DNA of 64,000 bases from Arthrobacter sp. Leaf337 (GCF_001423745.1 NZ_LMPC01000023.1:217367-281366); one strand, 5' to 3'; positions 40,278-49,388 are shown, counted from the stretch's first letter. A program made the numbers and translations. The notes: generated from the sequence alone by a model not told the origin.

Positions 40278-41516
40278 CTAGGGTCCCGGCCTCAACCCCT
40301 GTGGTGCGGCCAGGACGGAACGCAGGGCACTTCCGGCTGCTCCCAGGAGGGCGGCCGACTGGCCGAGTTCCGAGATTGCCACACTGGCCGGGCCTACGAC
40401 GCCGGGCGCATAGTCGGCCAGGCTCCGGACCACGGCAGGTGCGATCCACGGTCCCATCCGGGTGAAATGGCCACCGAGGACCACGGCGGAGAGGTCCATC
40501 AACCGGGCAGTGGACGCCGCGGCGATCCCGAGGTAGTGGCCGGCGCGCGACACTGCGGAAATGGCGGCCGCGTTTCCGGCTTCAAGCAGTGCGGTGAGTT
40601 GTTCGAGCCTCGCGGAGGCGGTCCCGTCGGGAATGCCGGCCTCAGCGAAGATGGCCTCCTGGCCCGCGAAAGTTTCCAGGCAGCCGCGGCCGCCGCACGA
40701 ACAGTCCGGTCCCGAAGGATCCACCACCACGTGACCTACTTCGCCGGCCTGCCCGCGGGGACCCGCAAAGAGCCGTGAGCCGATGACGAGGCCGCCGCCG
40801 ACGCCCACTTCGCCGGAGACAAAGAGGTAGTCCTGGAAATCCACGCCGTGCCCGTACCAGAGCTCGGCCAGCGCAGCGCAGTTTGCCTCGTTATGCAGGA
40901 GAGTGCCCTGTGGCGCCCCCGGCAGCAACCCGTGCAGCTCAAGGACAACCCCGTGCCATTTCAGGTTGGGGGCGCTGGAAACAGTTCCGGATCCCGTGTC
41001 CACAAGTCCGGGAACAGCCAGTCCCCCGCCAAGGATTTCGATTCCGGCTGCGGAGGCCTCTGCGGCAACATCAGCGACGAGTCCCGCCAGCAGGGCCATC
41101 ACGGATTGGGGTGATTTGCCGCGGTTGCCGCTTTCCAGTGTCCTGTGGATCCGCAGGGTCCCGCCAAGGTCAAGGAGCCCGGCCGAAATGTAGTCGACAT
41201 TGATTTCCATGCCCACCACGCCGCGACAGGTGCTGAGCTCAAGGCCCACGCCAGGGCGGCCGCGTTCACCGTCCCGGGCAGCACCGGATTCCGCCACCAG
41301 TCCGGCGTCCACGAGCTCGGCGACGAGGCTGGACACGGAGGCCTTGGTCAGGCCGGTCCGGGAGGCCAGGTCGGCACGGGTGGGGCGTACGTCCGGATCA
41401 GTGCGCGGCTCCGCCAGGGACGCCAGGATGCGCACCAGGTTTCCACGCCGGACATCCTCGACACGCCCGGGGGCAGGACGCCCCGCACCGCCGTCGGTAT
41501 TTTTTCCGAGAGACAT
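40278..41516 (-). CDS. xylR: ROK family transcriptional regulator (XylR-like)
   Basis: 412 residues from ATG 41516. An N-terminal MarR-like winged helix (residues 20-85: TRADLASRTGLTKASVSSLVAELVDAGLV) is fused to a ROK sugar-kinase-like domain with the zinc motif C-S-C-G-G-R-G-C-L-E. The kinase phosphate loops are degenerate, as in ROK repressors. Divergence from xylA-xylB makes it the xylose repressor by context. ATG 41516 has AAGG 8 nt upstream; alternatives at 41534 and 41531 have none and overlap an operator-like palindrome. The assignment to xylose is inferred. Confidence 0.88.
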   Translation of the reverse strand: MSLGKNTDGGAGRPAPGRVEDVRRGNLVRILASLAEPRTDPDVRPTRADLASRTGLTKASVSSLVAELVDAGLVAESGAARDGERGRPGVGLELSTCRGVVGMEINVDYISAGLLDLGGTLRIHRTLESGNRGKSPQSVMALLAGLVADVAAEASAAGIEILGGGLAVPGLVDTGSGTVSSAPNLKWHGVVLELHGLLPGAPQGTLLHNEANCAALAELWYGHGVDFQDYLFVSGEVGVGGGLVIGSRLFAGPRGQAGEVGHVVVDPSGPDCSCGGRGCLETFAGQEAIFAEAGIPDGTASARLEQLTALLEAGNAAAISAVSRAGHYLGIAAASTARLMDLSAVVLGGHFTRMGPWIAPAVVRSLADYAPGVVGPASVAISELGQSAALLGAAGSALRSVLAAPQGLRPGP

Positions 41517-41532
41517 TTCCGCCGCCTTCATC

Positions 41533-41619
41533 ATTGACCTTAGTCAATCATGATGCATATAGTTCAGATTGAAAACTAATTGATCCACAGCCGCTGCTGC
41601 GGTGGACCGCAATCTGAAC
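41533..41619. promoter_or_regulatory. Divergent xylR-xylA control region with inverted repeats
   Basis: ATTGAC-CTTA-GTCAAT is a perfect palindrome (41533-41548). GTTCAGATTG (41562-41571) and CAATCTGAAC (41610-41619) are perfect inverted repeats 38 bp apart. TTAGTCAATC (41540-41549) also recurs inverted as GATTG...ACTAA (41567-41579). The A+T-rich half-sites suit a ROK repressor. Confidence 0.65.
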
Positions 41620-41653
41620 CCCAACCTCCAAATCTCTGAACCAAGGACGCTTC

Positions 41654-42841
41654 ATGACCCTCTTGCCCTCCCCCGCTGATAAGTTCACTTTTGGCCTTTG
41701 GACCGTCGGCTGGACCGGCGCCGATCCGTTCGGCGTCGCCACCCGCCCGGCCCTGGACCCCGTTGAGGCCGTCCACAAGCTCAGCGAACTCGGCGCATAC
41801 GGCATCACCTTCCACGACAACGACCTGGTTCCGTTCGATGCCACAGCCTCCGAGCGCGAACTGATCCTGAAGAACTTCAAGGCAGCCTTGGCCGAGACCG
41901 GCCTGAAGACACCCATGGTGACCACCAATCTGTTCAGCCACCCGGTCTTCAAGGACGGCGGCTTCACTTCCAACGACCGTTCCGTCCGCCGGTTCGCACT
42001 CAGCAAGGTCCTGCAGAACATCGACCTCGCCGCCGAGCTGGGTGCAGAAACCTTCGTCATGTGGGGCGGACGCGAAGGCAGCGAGTACGACGGTTCCAAG
42101 GACCTCTCCGCCGCCCTGGACCGGATGAAGGAAGGCGTGGACACGGCCGCGGCGTACATCAAGGACAAGGGCTACGGCCTGCGGATCGCCTTGGAGCCCA
42201 AGCCCAACGAGCCCCGCGGCGACATCTTCCTGCCCACCGTCGGCCACGGGCTGGCCTTCATCGCCCAGCTCGAACACGGCGACATCGTGGGGCTCAACCC
42301 GGAAACCGGCCACGAGCAGATGGCGGGACTGAACTTCACCCACGGCATCGCCCAGGCGCTGTGGGCCGGGAAGCTCTTCCACATCGACCTGAACGGCCAG
42401 CGCGGTATCAAATACGACCAGGATCTCGTCTTCGGCCACGGCGACCTCACCAGCGCCTTCTTCACCGTGGACCTCCTCGAAAACGGCTTCCCCAACGGTG
42501 GCCCCAAGTACGACGGTCCGCGCCACTTCGACTACAAGCCCTCCCGCACCGACGGCTACGACGGCGTCTGGGAATCCGCGAAGTCCAACATGTCCATGTA
42601 TCTGCTCCTGAAGGAGCGAGCCCTGGCCTTCCGCGCCGACCCGGATGTCCAGGATGCGCTGGCCACCTCCGGTGTCTTCGAACTCGGCGAGCCCACGCTC
42701 GCCGCCGGGGAGACCGCCGCGGAGCTGCTCGCTGACGCGTCCGCTTTCGCGGAGTTCGACGCCGATGCGGCCGCGCAGCGATCGTTCGCGTTCGTCCGGC
42801 TCAACCAGCTTGCCATCGAGCACCTGCTCGGCGCACGCTAA
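41654..42841 (+). CDS. xylA: Xylose isomerase
   Basis: XylA converts D-xylose to D-xylulose using two divalent metal ions. It has 395 residues, the short actinobacterial class I. The catalytic His is in GITFHDNDLVPFD (residue 54). The first metal-binding Glu and catalytic Lys are in ALEPKPNEPRGD. LNPETGHEQM holds the next Glu and His, and FHIDLNGQRGIKYDQDLVFGHGD supplies the Asp ligands. AGGA lies 6 nt before the ATG. It is co-directional with xylB, 87 nt downstream, with a hairpin between, and is expected to be induced by xylose through the divergent ROK repressor. Confidence 0.97.
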   Translation: MTLLPSPADKFTFGLWTVGWTGADPFGVATRPALDPVEAVHKLSELGAYGITFHDNDLVPFDATASERELILKNFKAALAETGLKTPMVTTNLFSHPVFKDGGFTSNDRSVRRFALSKVLQNIDLAAELGAETFVMWGGREGSEYDGSKDLSAALDRMKEGVDTAAAYIKDKGYGLRIALEPKPNEPRGDIFLPTVGHGLAFIAQLEHGDIVGLNPETGHEQMAGLNFTHGIAQALWAGKLFHIDLNGQRGIKYDQDLVFGHGDLTSAFFTVDLLENGFPNGGPKYDGPRHFDYKPSRTDGYDGVWESAKSNMSMYLLLKERALAFRADPDVQDALATSGVFELGEPTLAAGETAAELLADASAFAEFDADAAAQRSFAFVRLNQLAIEHLLGAR

Positions 42842-42870
42842 GCCAAGCTCCCACACCCAACAAACACCCG

Positions 42871-42906
42871 CTGCCGCCGGATCCGGACTCCCGGGTCCGG
42901 CGGCAG
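42871..42906 (+). terminator. Hairpin between xylA and xylB
   Basis: A 16-bp stem (CTGCCGCCGGATCCGG and its complement, one G-U) with loop ACTC and no T run lies in the 87-nt gap. It may stabilise xylA mRNA or attenuate xylB. Confidence 0.6.
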
Positions 42907-42928
42907 AGCCCTCCAGAAAGAACCCGAC

Positions 42929-44356
42929 ATGCCACTGGTAGCAGGAATCGACAGTTCCACGCAGTCATGCAAAGTGGTGATCCGTGACGCAGCCACCGGT
43001 GAGCTGGTCCGCCAGGGCCGCGCTGCCCACCCCGACGGAAGTGAGATCCACCCGGACCACTGGTGGACCGCCCTGCAGGAAGCCATTGCCCAGGCTGGCG
43101 GCCTCGATGACGTTGCCGCCGTCTCAGTCGGCGGCCAGCAGCACGGCATGGTCTGCCTGGATGCCTCCGGTGCGGTGGTCCGGCCGGCCCTTCTGTGGAA
43201 CGACACGCGCTCCGCCGGGGATGCGGAACAACTCATCGCAGATGCCGGCGAAGGCGACGCCCGGGCCGGCGCCGATTTCTGGGCGCAGGCGACGGGCACG
43301 GTCCCGGTGGCATCACTGACCATCACCAAGCTTCGCTGGCTGGCCCGCAACGAACCGGACAATGCACGCCGCGTCGCGGCCGTCTGCCTGCCGCACGACT
43401 GGCTCAGCTGGCGGCTGGCCGGCCACGGCCCGGGAAGCGGTCCCTCCTCACTGCAGCTCCTTCGCACGGACAGGTCGGACGCGTCCGGCACAGGATACTT
43501 TTCCACTGCGTCGGGAACCTATCTCCCGGAAGTCCTCGAACAGGTGCTGGGCCACGTCCCGATACTTCCCGCCGTCGCCGGCTCGCTCGAGGCCACGGGC
43601 AGAATGCCGGCCGGCGCGCTTATCGGCCCCGGCGCCGGCGACAATGCGGCGGCAGCCCTCGGCGTGGACGCGCGTCCGGGCGACGTTGTGGTGTCACTGG
43701 GGACATCGGGAACGGTTTTCGCCGTTTCGGAGACCCCGTCCGCGGATGCCACCGGACTCGTTGCAGGATTTGCCGACGCCACCGGTAACTTCCTCCCGCT
43801 GGCCTGCACCCTGAACGCCACCCGGATCTTCGATTCCACGGCCGCGCTGCTGGGCGTGACGCTGGCGGGACTCACCGAACTGGCCCTTGCCGCCCCGGCC
43901 GGTTCCGGCGGCCTCACGCTTGTTCCGTACTTCGAAGGCGAGCGCACGCCCAACCTGCCGGACGCCACAGGCTCCCTCCACGGGGCCACCCTGGCCAGCT
44001 ATACCCGGGACAACCTGGCCCGGGCCGCGATCGAGGGCGTGGTCTGCTCCCTTGCGGACGGCCTGGCCGCCTTGCAGGCCCAGGGAGTCAGGGCCGGCCG
44101 GATCATCCTGGTGGGAGGCGGGGCCCAGTCAGCGGCCGTGCAGCAGATTGCTGCATCCGTCTTCGGACTCCCCGTGGTAGTGCCCGAGCCAGGGGAATAC
44201 GTGGCCGACGGCGCCGCCCGTCAGGCGGCGGCCGTCCTTACAGGTCAATGGCCGCAATGGGGTTCTGGTGGCACCGAAATAAACGCAGCAGACGGCGGTG
44301 CGCCGGAGGTCCTTGACCAGTACCGGCGGTACGCCGGGACCTACCTCACCAGCTGA
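42929..44356 (+). CDS. xylB: Xylulokinase
   Basis: This FGGY-family kinase phosphorylates D-xylulose to xylulose 5-phosphate, feeding the pentose phosphate pathway. It has 475 residues. The N-terminal phosphate loop is VAGIDSSTQSCKVVI, the substrate region VGGQQHGMVCLD and LWNDTRS, and the C-terminal FGGY signature region contains RIILVGGGAQSAAVQQIAASVFGLPVVVPE and EYVADGAARQAA. AGAAAG lies before the ATG. It is second in the xyl unit and converges with the aldose 1-epimerase. Confidence 0.96.
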   Translation: MPLVAGIDSSTQSCKVVIRDAATGELVRQGRAAHPDGSEIHPDHWWTALQEAIAQAGGLDDVAAVSVGGQQHGMVCLDASGAVVRPALLWNDTRSAGDAEQLIADAGEGDARAGADFWAQATGTVPVASLTITKLRWLARNEPDNARRVAAVCLPHDWLSWRLAGHGPGSGPSSLQLLRTDRSDASGTGYFSTASGTYLPEVLEQVLGHVPILPAVAGSLEATGRMPAGALIGPGAGDNAAAALGVDARPGDVVVSLGTSGTVFAVSETPSADATGLVAGFADATGNFLPLACTLNATRIFDSTAALLGVTLAGLTELALAAPAGSGGLTLVPYFEGERTPNLPDATGSLHGATLASYTRDNLARAAIEGVVCSLADGLAALQAQGVRAGRIILVGGGAQSAAVQQIAASVFGLPVVVPEPGEYVADGAARQAAAVLTGQWPQWGSGGTEINAADGGAPEVLDQYRRYAGTYLTS

Positions 44357-44364
44357 GTTCTGCC

Positions 44365-45270
44365 TCAACGACTGCTTGCGCGGACGGTCCAGCTGGCCTC
44401 GTGGGACTCCCCCGGGGCCAGCCGGACCACGTCGGTTCCGCTGTTGAAGGCGTCAGGCGGGCACGTCATGGGTTCAACTGCGAGGCCCAGGCGGGACGGC
44501 CCTGCGGGCTTGTCGGCCGTATGGATCTGCAGCCACGGCCACGCAGAATCCCACTCCAGCTCGACGCCGGTGCCGGACGGGTCGTAGGCCCGAACGGACG
44601 CAAGGCCGTCCCCGTTGTGAATCAGGCCGGTAAAGGCATGGTCAATCTCCACCGCACCCAGGACCCTCTCGGTCCGGAAGTCAAAGGCATGCCCTTCGAC
44701 GCCGGCCATGCCCGCCGGCAGCAGCCGTTCGGCGGACACCTCCATGAATTCGGTGGCCGGGATCTGCACCGTCCACTCATCCAGCGGGGCGGCTCCGGCG
44801 AGGAGGTACGGATGCGGGCACACGCCGTACGGCGCGGCGTCCCCGCCAACATTCTCGGCGTGCACAGTGCTGCGCAGCCCGTCAGCCCGGAGCTCGTATT
44901 CGACAGAGATGTCAAGGCGCCCCGGATACGCCTCGCCGGGTTCAATGCGGGTACCGAGGCGGACAGAGCAAGCGGTGCGCTCTTGGAGCTCCCATAGTGC
45001 TCCAAACACCAGGCCGTGCAGGGCGGTCCCCCGGGCCTCCTCATTGACCGTGGACTTGAAATCCTTGCCGTCAAAGCTGTACCGGCCGTCAGCCAGCCGG
45101 TTCGGCCACGGGGCGCAGATGACGCCGCGGTAGTCCGGAATCCCGCCGTCGGCGCCGAAGCCGACCACCAGATCGCGGCCCTCGTGCTGCAGTCCGCGGA
45201 GTGCCCCTCCACGGGCCGTGGCGACAGCGGTGTACGGGCCGAAACTGATCTCATGCTCGGTGGGGTTCAT
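44365..45270 (-). CDS. Aldose 1-epimerase family protein
   Basis: This mutarotase-fold enzyme interconverts sugar anomers. It has 301 residues from MNPTEHE. The catalytic His pair is in GTALHGLVFGALW and CPHPYLLAG, and the general-base Glu is in RLGLAVEPMTCPPDAFN. Its position beside xylA-xylB suggests xylose or glucose, but it is on the opposite strand with its own promoter and a LacI-like operator, so it probably answers to a different regulator. I chose the ATG at 45270 because the longer frame would begin beside the operator. Confidence 0.9.
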   Translation of the reverse strand: MNPTEHEISFGPYTAVATARGGALRGLQHEGRDLVVGFGADGGIPDYRGVICAPWPNRLADGRYSFDGKDFKSTVNEEARGTALHGLVFGALWELQERTACSVRLGTRIEPGEAYPGRLDISVEYELRADGLRSTVHAENVGGDAAPYGVCPHPYLLAGAAPLDEWTVQIPATEFMEVSAERLLPAGMAGVEGHAFDFRTERVLGAVEIDHAFTGLIHNGDGLASVRAYDPSGTGVELEWDSAWPWLQIHTADKPAGPSRLGLAVEPMTCPPDAFNSGTDVVRLAPGESHEASWTVRASSR

Positions 45271-45299
45271 AGGGTGTCCATTTACTGCCGAAGACGGTG

Positions 45300-45341
45300 T
45301 GTTAGCGCTCACTATTCTAATACATCGCCTCTCAGGGCAAG
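45300..45341 (-). promoter_or_regulatory. Promoter with LacI-like operator for the aldose 1-epimerase
   Basis: On the minus strand TTGCCC (45341-45336), a 16-bp spacer and TAGAAT (45319-45314) form a promoter that starts inside the 3' end of map. AGTGAGCGCTAACA (45313-45300) follows directly and resembles the LacI/GalR operator TGTKAGCGCTMACA, covering the likely start site. Confidence 0.6.
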
Positions 45342-46099
45342 GTAAGGATGACGGGCCCCTCCGCGGTGATCGCTACCGTGTGCTCGCTGTGGGCCGCGCG
45401 GCGTCCATTGGCGGACCGCAGGGTCCACTCGTCTTCGTCGTGGTAGTAGTCGTCCTTGCCCCCAAGGATCAGCATGGGCTCGATGGCAATCACCAGCCCT
45501 TCCGTCAGCTTGATGCCCCGGCCTGGACGGCCGTCGTTCGGTACAGGAGGCTCGGCGTGCATCGTCCGGCCGATCCCGTGGCCTCCGTGATGGGCCAGGA
45601 GGCCGTAACCGGCGCGGCGGGCAACCCCGCCGATTGCATAGGCGAGGTCCCCCATCTTGTTGCCGATCCTGGCCATCTCAATTCCGCGCGCCAGTGCTGC
45701 ATCGGTGGCGGCAATCAGCTCAAGGTCCGCCGGATCCGCAGTGCCGACCACGAAGCTGACGGCGGCATCGCCGCACCAGCCCTCAACGAACGCGCCGCAG
45801 TCCACGCTGAGCAGGTCACCGTCCTCAAGGCGGTAGCCGTTCGGGATGCCGTGGACCACGGCGTCGTTGACGCTCGTGCAGATGACACCCGGGAAAGGCA
45901 CCGAGGCCCACCGCGGGCGGTAATTGAGGAACGCCGGGGTGGCGCCAGCCTCGGAAATGGACTCGGCGGCAAGTTCATCAAGCTCCTTCAGGGAAACACC
46001 TACGGCGGCAGCGGCCCTGACAGCGGCCAGTGTGTTGGCCACGACCCGGCCGGCCTCGCGCATCAGTCCTATTTCCTGGGGATTTTTGATCATGGACAT
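45332..46099 (-). CDS. map: Methionine aminopeptidase, type I
   Basis: The enzyme removes initiator methionine from nascent proteins. It has 255 residues. The five metal ligands are visible in order: Asp in LLSVDCGAF and the following Asp in GWCGDAAVSF, His in AHHGGHGIGRTMHAEP, Glu in LVIAIEPML and Glu in DEWTLRS. GVICTSVNDAVVHGIPNG marks the substrate pocket. There is no N-terminal SH3-like zinc extension. GGAGG lies before the ATG. The gene is not in its common ribosomal-protein context, so this may be one of two paralogues, as is frequent in actinobacteria. Confidence 0.96.
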   Translation of the reverse strand: MSMIKNPQEIGLMREAGRVVANTLAAVRAAAAVGVSLKELDELAAESISEAGATPAFLNYRPRWASVPFPGVICTSVNDAVVHGIPNGYRLEDGDLLSVDCGAFVEGWCGDAAVSFVVGTADPADLELIAATDAALARGIEMARIGNKMGDLAYAIGGVARRAGYGLLAHHGGHGIGRTMHAEPPVPNDGRPGRGIKLTEGLVIAIEPMLILGGKDDYYHDEDEWTLRSANGRRAAHSEHTVAITAEGPVILTLP

Positions 46100-46202
46100 G
46101 GCTTTCCTCCGGATTCAGCTTGTCTGGTCCCACTCTAGGACTCCGCCGGACCGGCTGGTAAGCGGCTGGCTTGCACTTGGCAGGAGCCGGGCGCGGCGCC
46201 AG

Positions 46203-46208
46203 TAGAGT
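46203..46208 (+). promoter_or_regulatory. -10 box TAGAGT, 7 nt before the AlkD-like start
   Basis: A TANNNT hexamer at leaderless spacing fixes the start of the DNA alkylation repair gene at 46216; no SD is present. Confidence 0.5.
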
Positions 46209-46215
46209 TGCCACC

Positions 46216-46902
46216 ATGGCGAACGAAGATCTGATAGCCGGGATCCGCAGCCAGCTGAGGGCCGCGGCAGACCCGGTACGGGCGGCCGGAAGCCAGGCCT
46301 ACATGAAATCGGACATGCCGTCGCTGGGGGTCAGGGTTCCCGAGGTGCGGAAGGTCACCCATGCCGCCGCCGCGCAGTGGCCCTGCAGTTCAGTCCAGGA
46401 ACTGAGCGATACTGTCCTGGCGCTCTGGCGTTCGGCCGCATTCCGGGAAGAGCGGTACGCCGCCATTGACCTGACGGGTTCGCGGCTTGCCAGCGGGCGG
46501 CTGGAGCTGCTGCCGGTGTACGAAGAAATTATCCGGACCGGAGCCTGGTGGGATCTCGTGGACGGGGTGGCTCACCGGATGTGCGCACTGCTGCAGGCAC
46601 ACCGTTCGGAGCTCGACCGGATCCTCCGCACGTGGAGCAAGGACCCCGATATGTGGATCCGCAGATCCGCCATCACCGCCCAGCTCGGGGCAAAGGCCGC
46701 CACCGATCCGGAGCTGCTCGCCTCCGTCATCGAGGCTAACGTGTCAGACCCGGAGTTCTTCATCCGCAAGGCCATTGGTTGGGCGTTACGCGAGTACGCA
46801 AAGACTGATCCGGCCTGGGTCCGGGAGTTTGTTGCCCGCCACGGCACGGATCTCAGCCCCCTCTCCCGCCGCGAGGCCGTCCGGAACCTCCCGGCCGGAT
46901 GA
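46216..46902 (+). CDS. DNA alkylation repair protein (AlkD-like HEAT fold)
   Basis: 228 residues of helical repeats characteristic of AlkC/AlkD glycosylases, which excise N3- and N7-alkylpurines without base flipping. Family landmarks are the YMKSDMPSLGVRVPEVRKV segment near residue 30, SAAFREERYAAIDL, WWDLVDGVAHRM with the catalytic Trp-Asp, MWIRRSAITAQL and FFIRKAIGWALREYAK. ATG 46216 follows the TAGAGT box by 7 nt. The gene converges on mptB with a 6-nt gap. Substrate range is inferred from family only. Confidence 0.9.
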   Translation: MANEDLIAGIRSQLRAAADPVRAAGSQAYMKSDMPSLGVRVPEVRKVTHAAAAQWPCSSVQELSDTVLALWRSAAFREERYAAIDLTGSRLASGRLELLPVYEEIIRTGAWWDLVDGVAHRMCALLQAHRSELDRILRTWSKDPDMWIRRSAITAQLGAKAATDPELLASVIEANVSDPEFFIRKAIGWALREYAKTDPAWVREFVARHGTDLSPLSRREAVRNLPAG

Positions 46903-46908
46903 CCGGCG

Positions 46909-48495
46909 TCAGATAACCGGGCGGGTGGTTACCGGCTCATCCGGCTTGCTGAACAACTGCTTCGTTTTGGGATCCAGGAAGATCAGGTACAGCGCGAAAA
47001 GCAGGGCGATGATGGCCGCGGCGTTGCGCGCCAGGGCCAGGGGAAGGCCCAGGTCCTCCGTCTGCAGGTAGGGGAAGACTTCGAGCTGGTCCGAGATGGC
47101 GTAGACCATAAAGAAGGACACGATGAAGTAGAGAGCCTTTACCTGCCAGTCATCCCGGATGCCTGTGACGGCGAACAGCGGGATGAGCCATACAACGTAC
47201 CAGGACTGGATCATGGGGGCGAGCAGGACCACGGCCGCGAACCCCAGGGTGAGGCGGCGCATCAGGCGGTCGTGGTCGCCGCGGAAGATCTGCCAGGCAA
47301 CAATTCCGACAGCCAGCAGCTTGCCGGCGTCGTAAACCCATTTGGCCAGTCCCCAACCGTCCAGCCCGAAGGCGTTCGAGATGGAGGCCACCACAAGGCC
47401 CAGCAGGCCCACCGGCGCGTACCAGATCCAGATGCTTCCCGGCGCGGACAGTCCGTTCACCCAGCCGAAGCCAAAGCCGTTCACCAGGCTCATGGCGTAC
47501 AGCATCGCCAGGCTGATGCCGGCAGTGAGTCCCCAGAAAACGAACTTCCGCAGCCAGCCGGCGTTCTTTCCCGCCCACAGAAGTCCGATAAACGGCAGGA
47601 ACACGATAGTGATCGGCTTGACGGAGATCGACAGCGTCACGAGGACCAGCCCGAGCACCACGCGTTTGGTGGCGCAGTAATAAAGTCCGGCCAGTGCCAG
47701 CCCGATCATGAGTGCATCGTTATGGACACTGGCGATGAAGTTGGTCAGGAACAGCGGATTGGCTGCCGTGAGCCACAGTGCGCGGTGCGGATTCACGCCG
47801 TGCAGCTCCGCCAGTTTGGGAACATACACAATGCACAGCACCACGCCCACCAGGGCGGCAACGCGGAAGAGCATGATGCTCGCCTCGGGCTGCACGTTGG
47901 TGGACCACACCACCAGTTGTTCGATCCACAGGAACAACTGCCCGTAGGGAACGGGTGCCTCGGTCCACATCTTGTCGGCCCCGAGTTGGAAATAGTTGGA
48001 GAGTGCCGAAATCCCGTTTTCGTAGGGATTGAAGCCTTCAACCATCAGGCGGCCCTGCCCGATGTAGGCGTAGACGTCACGGCTGAAGAGCGGGACGGAG
48101 AACATCATGGGCAGCCCCCACAGTGCCACAGCCTGCAGGGTGGCCTTTCGTGCACCGGCCCCCCAGACGCGGACACGCTGGCCAAGGCGAAGCCAGGCCC
48201 GCACCAGGAGCATGCCGCCCACGGCCAGCAGCACGATGGACAGTGCCACCCCTACCGCTTCGGTGCGCATCCAGATGAACAGCGGCAGGCGGCGAAGCTC
48301 AGAGACGGGCGCGAGCCAGCCGACGCCCAACGAGCCGATCGCCATGAACATCGAGCCGGCGAACCCCGAGAGGAGCGGCGAGAGGGCGTTGTCCACTTCA
48401 GCCGCGGCCGGCTCCGGTGACGGACCGGCAGCCACATTTCCCGCCGCAGGCACACGCGCCGTCATCTCAGGATCGTCCAATCTGTTGTGGGGCAT
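46909..48495 (-). CDS. mptB: Polyprenol-phosphomannose-dependent alpha-1,6-mannosyltransferase, MptB-like
   Basis: A 528-residue GT-C fold glycosyltransferase with 12-13 hydrophobic segments. The first extracellular loop has the DxE/D-type motif in PLFSRDVYAYIGQGRLMVEGFNPYENG, and PVPYGQLFLWIEQLVVW follows; both are hallmarks of MptA/MptB enzymes that build the mannan core of lipomannan or lipoarabinomannan. An Arthrobacter-like cell would use it for lipomannan. A proline- and alanine-rich cytoplasmic N terminus of about 40 residues precedes the first helix. The ATG lacks a clear SD. It is divergent from orn. Confidence 0.87.
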   Translation of the reverse strand: MPHNRLDDPEMTARVPAAGNVAAGPSPEPAAAEVDNALSPLLSGFAGSMFMAIGSLGVGWLAPVSELRRLPLFIWMRTEAVGVALSIVLLAVGGMLLVRAWLRLGQRVRVWGAGARKATLQAVALWGLPMMFSVPLFSRDVYAYIGQGRLMVEGFNPYENGISALSNYFQLGADKMWTEAPVPYGQLFLWIEQLVVWSTNVQPEASIMLFRVAALVGVVLCIVYVPKLAELHGVNPHRALWLTAANPLFLTNFIASVHNDALMIGLALAGLYYCATKRVVLGLVLVTLSISVKPITIVFLPFIGLLWAGKNAGWLRKFVFWGLTAGISLAMLYAMSLVNGFGFGWVNGLSAPGSIWIWYAPVGLLGLVVASISNAFGLDGWGLAKWVYDAGKLLAVGIVAWQIFRGDHDRLMRRLTLGFAAVVLLAPMIQSWYVVWLIPLFAVTGIRDDWQVKALYFIVSFFMVYAISDQLEVFPYLQTEDLGLPLALARNAAAIIALLFALYLIFLDPKTKQLFSKPDEPVTTRPVI

Positions 48496-48609
48496 TATTC
48501 ACCCGCTAGAAGCCGGACAGGCCGGCGGGGGTGGGGCCGCGGCAGCGAAAAGAGGGCACCGCCACGTATCGAAATCCTAGCACCGGGCAGCTCCGTGGCA
48601 GCGGAACGG

Positions 48610-48615
48610 TAGGCT
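48610..48615 (+). promoter_or_regulatory. -10 box TAGGCT, 6 nt before the orn GTG
   Basis: A TANNNT hexamer with exact leaderless spacing supports GTG 48622 as the orn start; there is no SD. Confidence 0.55.
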
Positions 48616-48621
48616 GGTCGG

Positions 48622-49257
48622 GTGCCTATTACTAACGAACGCATTGTCTGGATCGACTGCGAGATGACCGGCCTGGACATCAAGAACGACGCCCTTATTG
48701 AGGTGGCCGCACTGGTGACGGACTCCGAACTCAACATCCTGGGAGACGGCGTTGACGTCGTCATCCGGCCGGACGACGCTGCGCTCGCCCAGATGAACGA
48801 TTTCGTCCGCGACATGCACACCCGTTCCGGGCTTCTCGAAGAGCTTCCCCACGGCAAGACGATGGCAGAGGCCGAAGCCGTGATCATGGAATACATCGCG
48901 AAATGGGTTCCGGATCCGCGCAAGGCTCCGCTGGGCGGCAATTCCGTGGGCACGGACCGCGTCTTCCTCGCCCGGGACATGCCTGCCGTGGTGGAGCACC
49001 TGCATTACCGGGTCATTGATGTCAGCACCATCAAGGAACTGTCACGCCGCTGGTTCGCGCGGGCATACTTCCAGGCCCCGGCCAAGCACGGCGGGCACCG
49101 CGCCCTCGGAGACATCAAAGATTCAATCGATGAGCTGCGTTACTACCGTGAAGCAGTTTTCGTCCCGGCCCCGGGACCGGACAGTGCCACCGCGCAGCGT
49201 ATTTCGAAGTCCGTCATGGCCTCCGCCGAGCCCCTTGCAGAGGCGTCAGAAAAGTAA
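48622..49257 (+). CDS. orn: Oligoribonuclease
   Basis: This DEDDh 3'-5' exoribonuclease degrades di- to pentanucleotides, completing mRNA turnover and c-di-nucleotide breakdown. It has 211 residues. The acidic triad motifs are IVWIDCEMTGLDI (Asp, Glu), GNSVGTDRVFL with the second Asp, and GHRALGDIKDSIDEL with the catalytic His and last Asp. The start is GTG, directly downstream of a leaderless-type -10 box. A tRNA-His follows 131 nt after the stop. Confidence 0.96.
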   Translation: MPITNERIVWIDCEMTGLDIKNDALIEVAALVTDSELNILGDGVDVVIRPDDAALAQMNDFVRDMHTRSGLLEELPHGKTMAEAEAVIMEYIAKWVPDPRKAPLGGNSVGTDRVFLARDMPAVVEHLHYRVIDVSTIKELSRRWFARAYFQAPAKHGGHRALGDIKDSIDELRYYREAVFVPAPGPDSATAQRISKSVMASAEPLAEASEK

Positions 49258-49388
49258 TCTGCGCCACGTTTGAAGGAAATTTTCCCGAAACCGGCAAAAG
49301 TGGCTAAAACAGCCCCGCGGAGCAGGTAAGCTATATGACGTTGCCTTCCAAGACAGCCGGTAACCCGGACGGTCTCGCGGGGCACATG

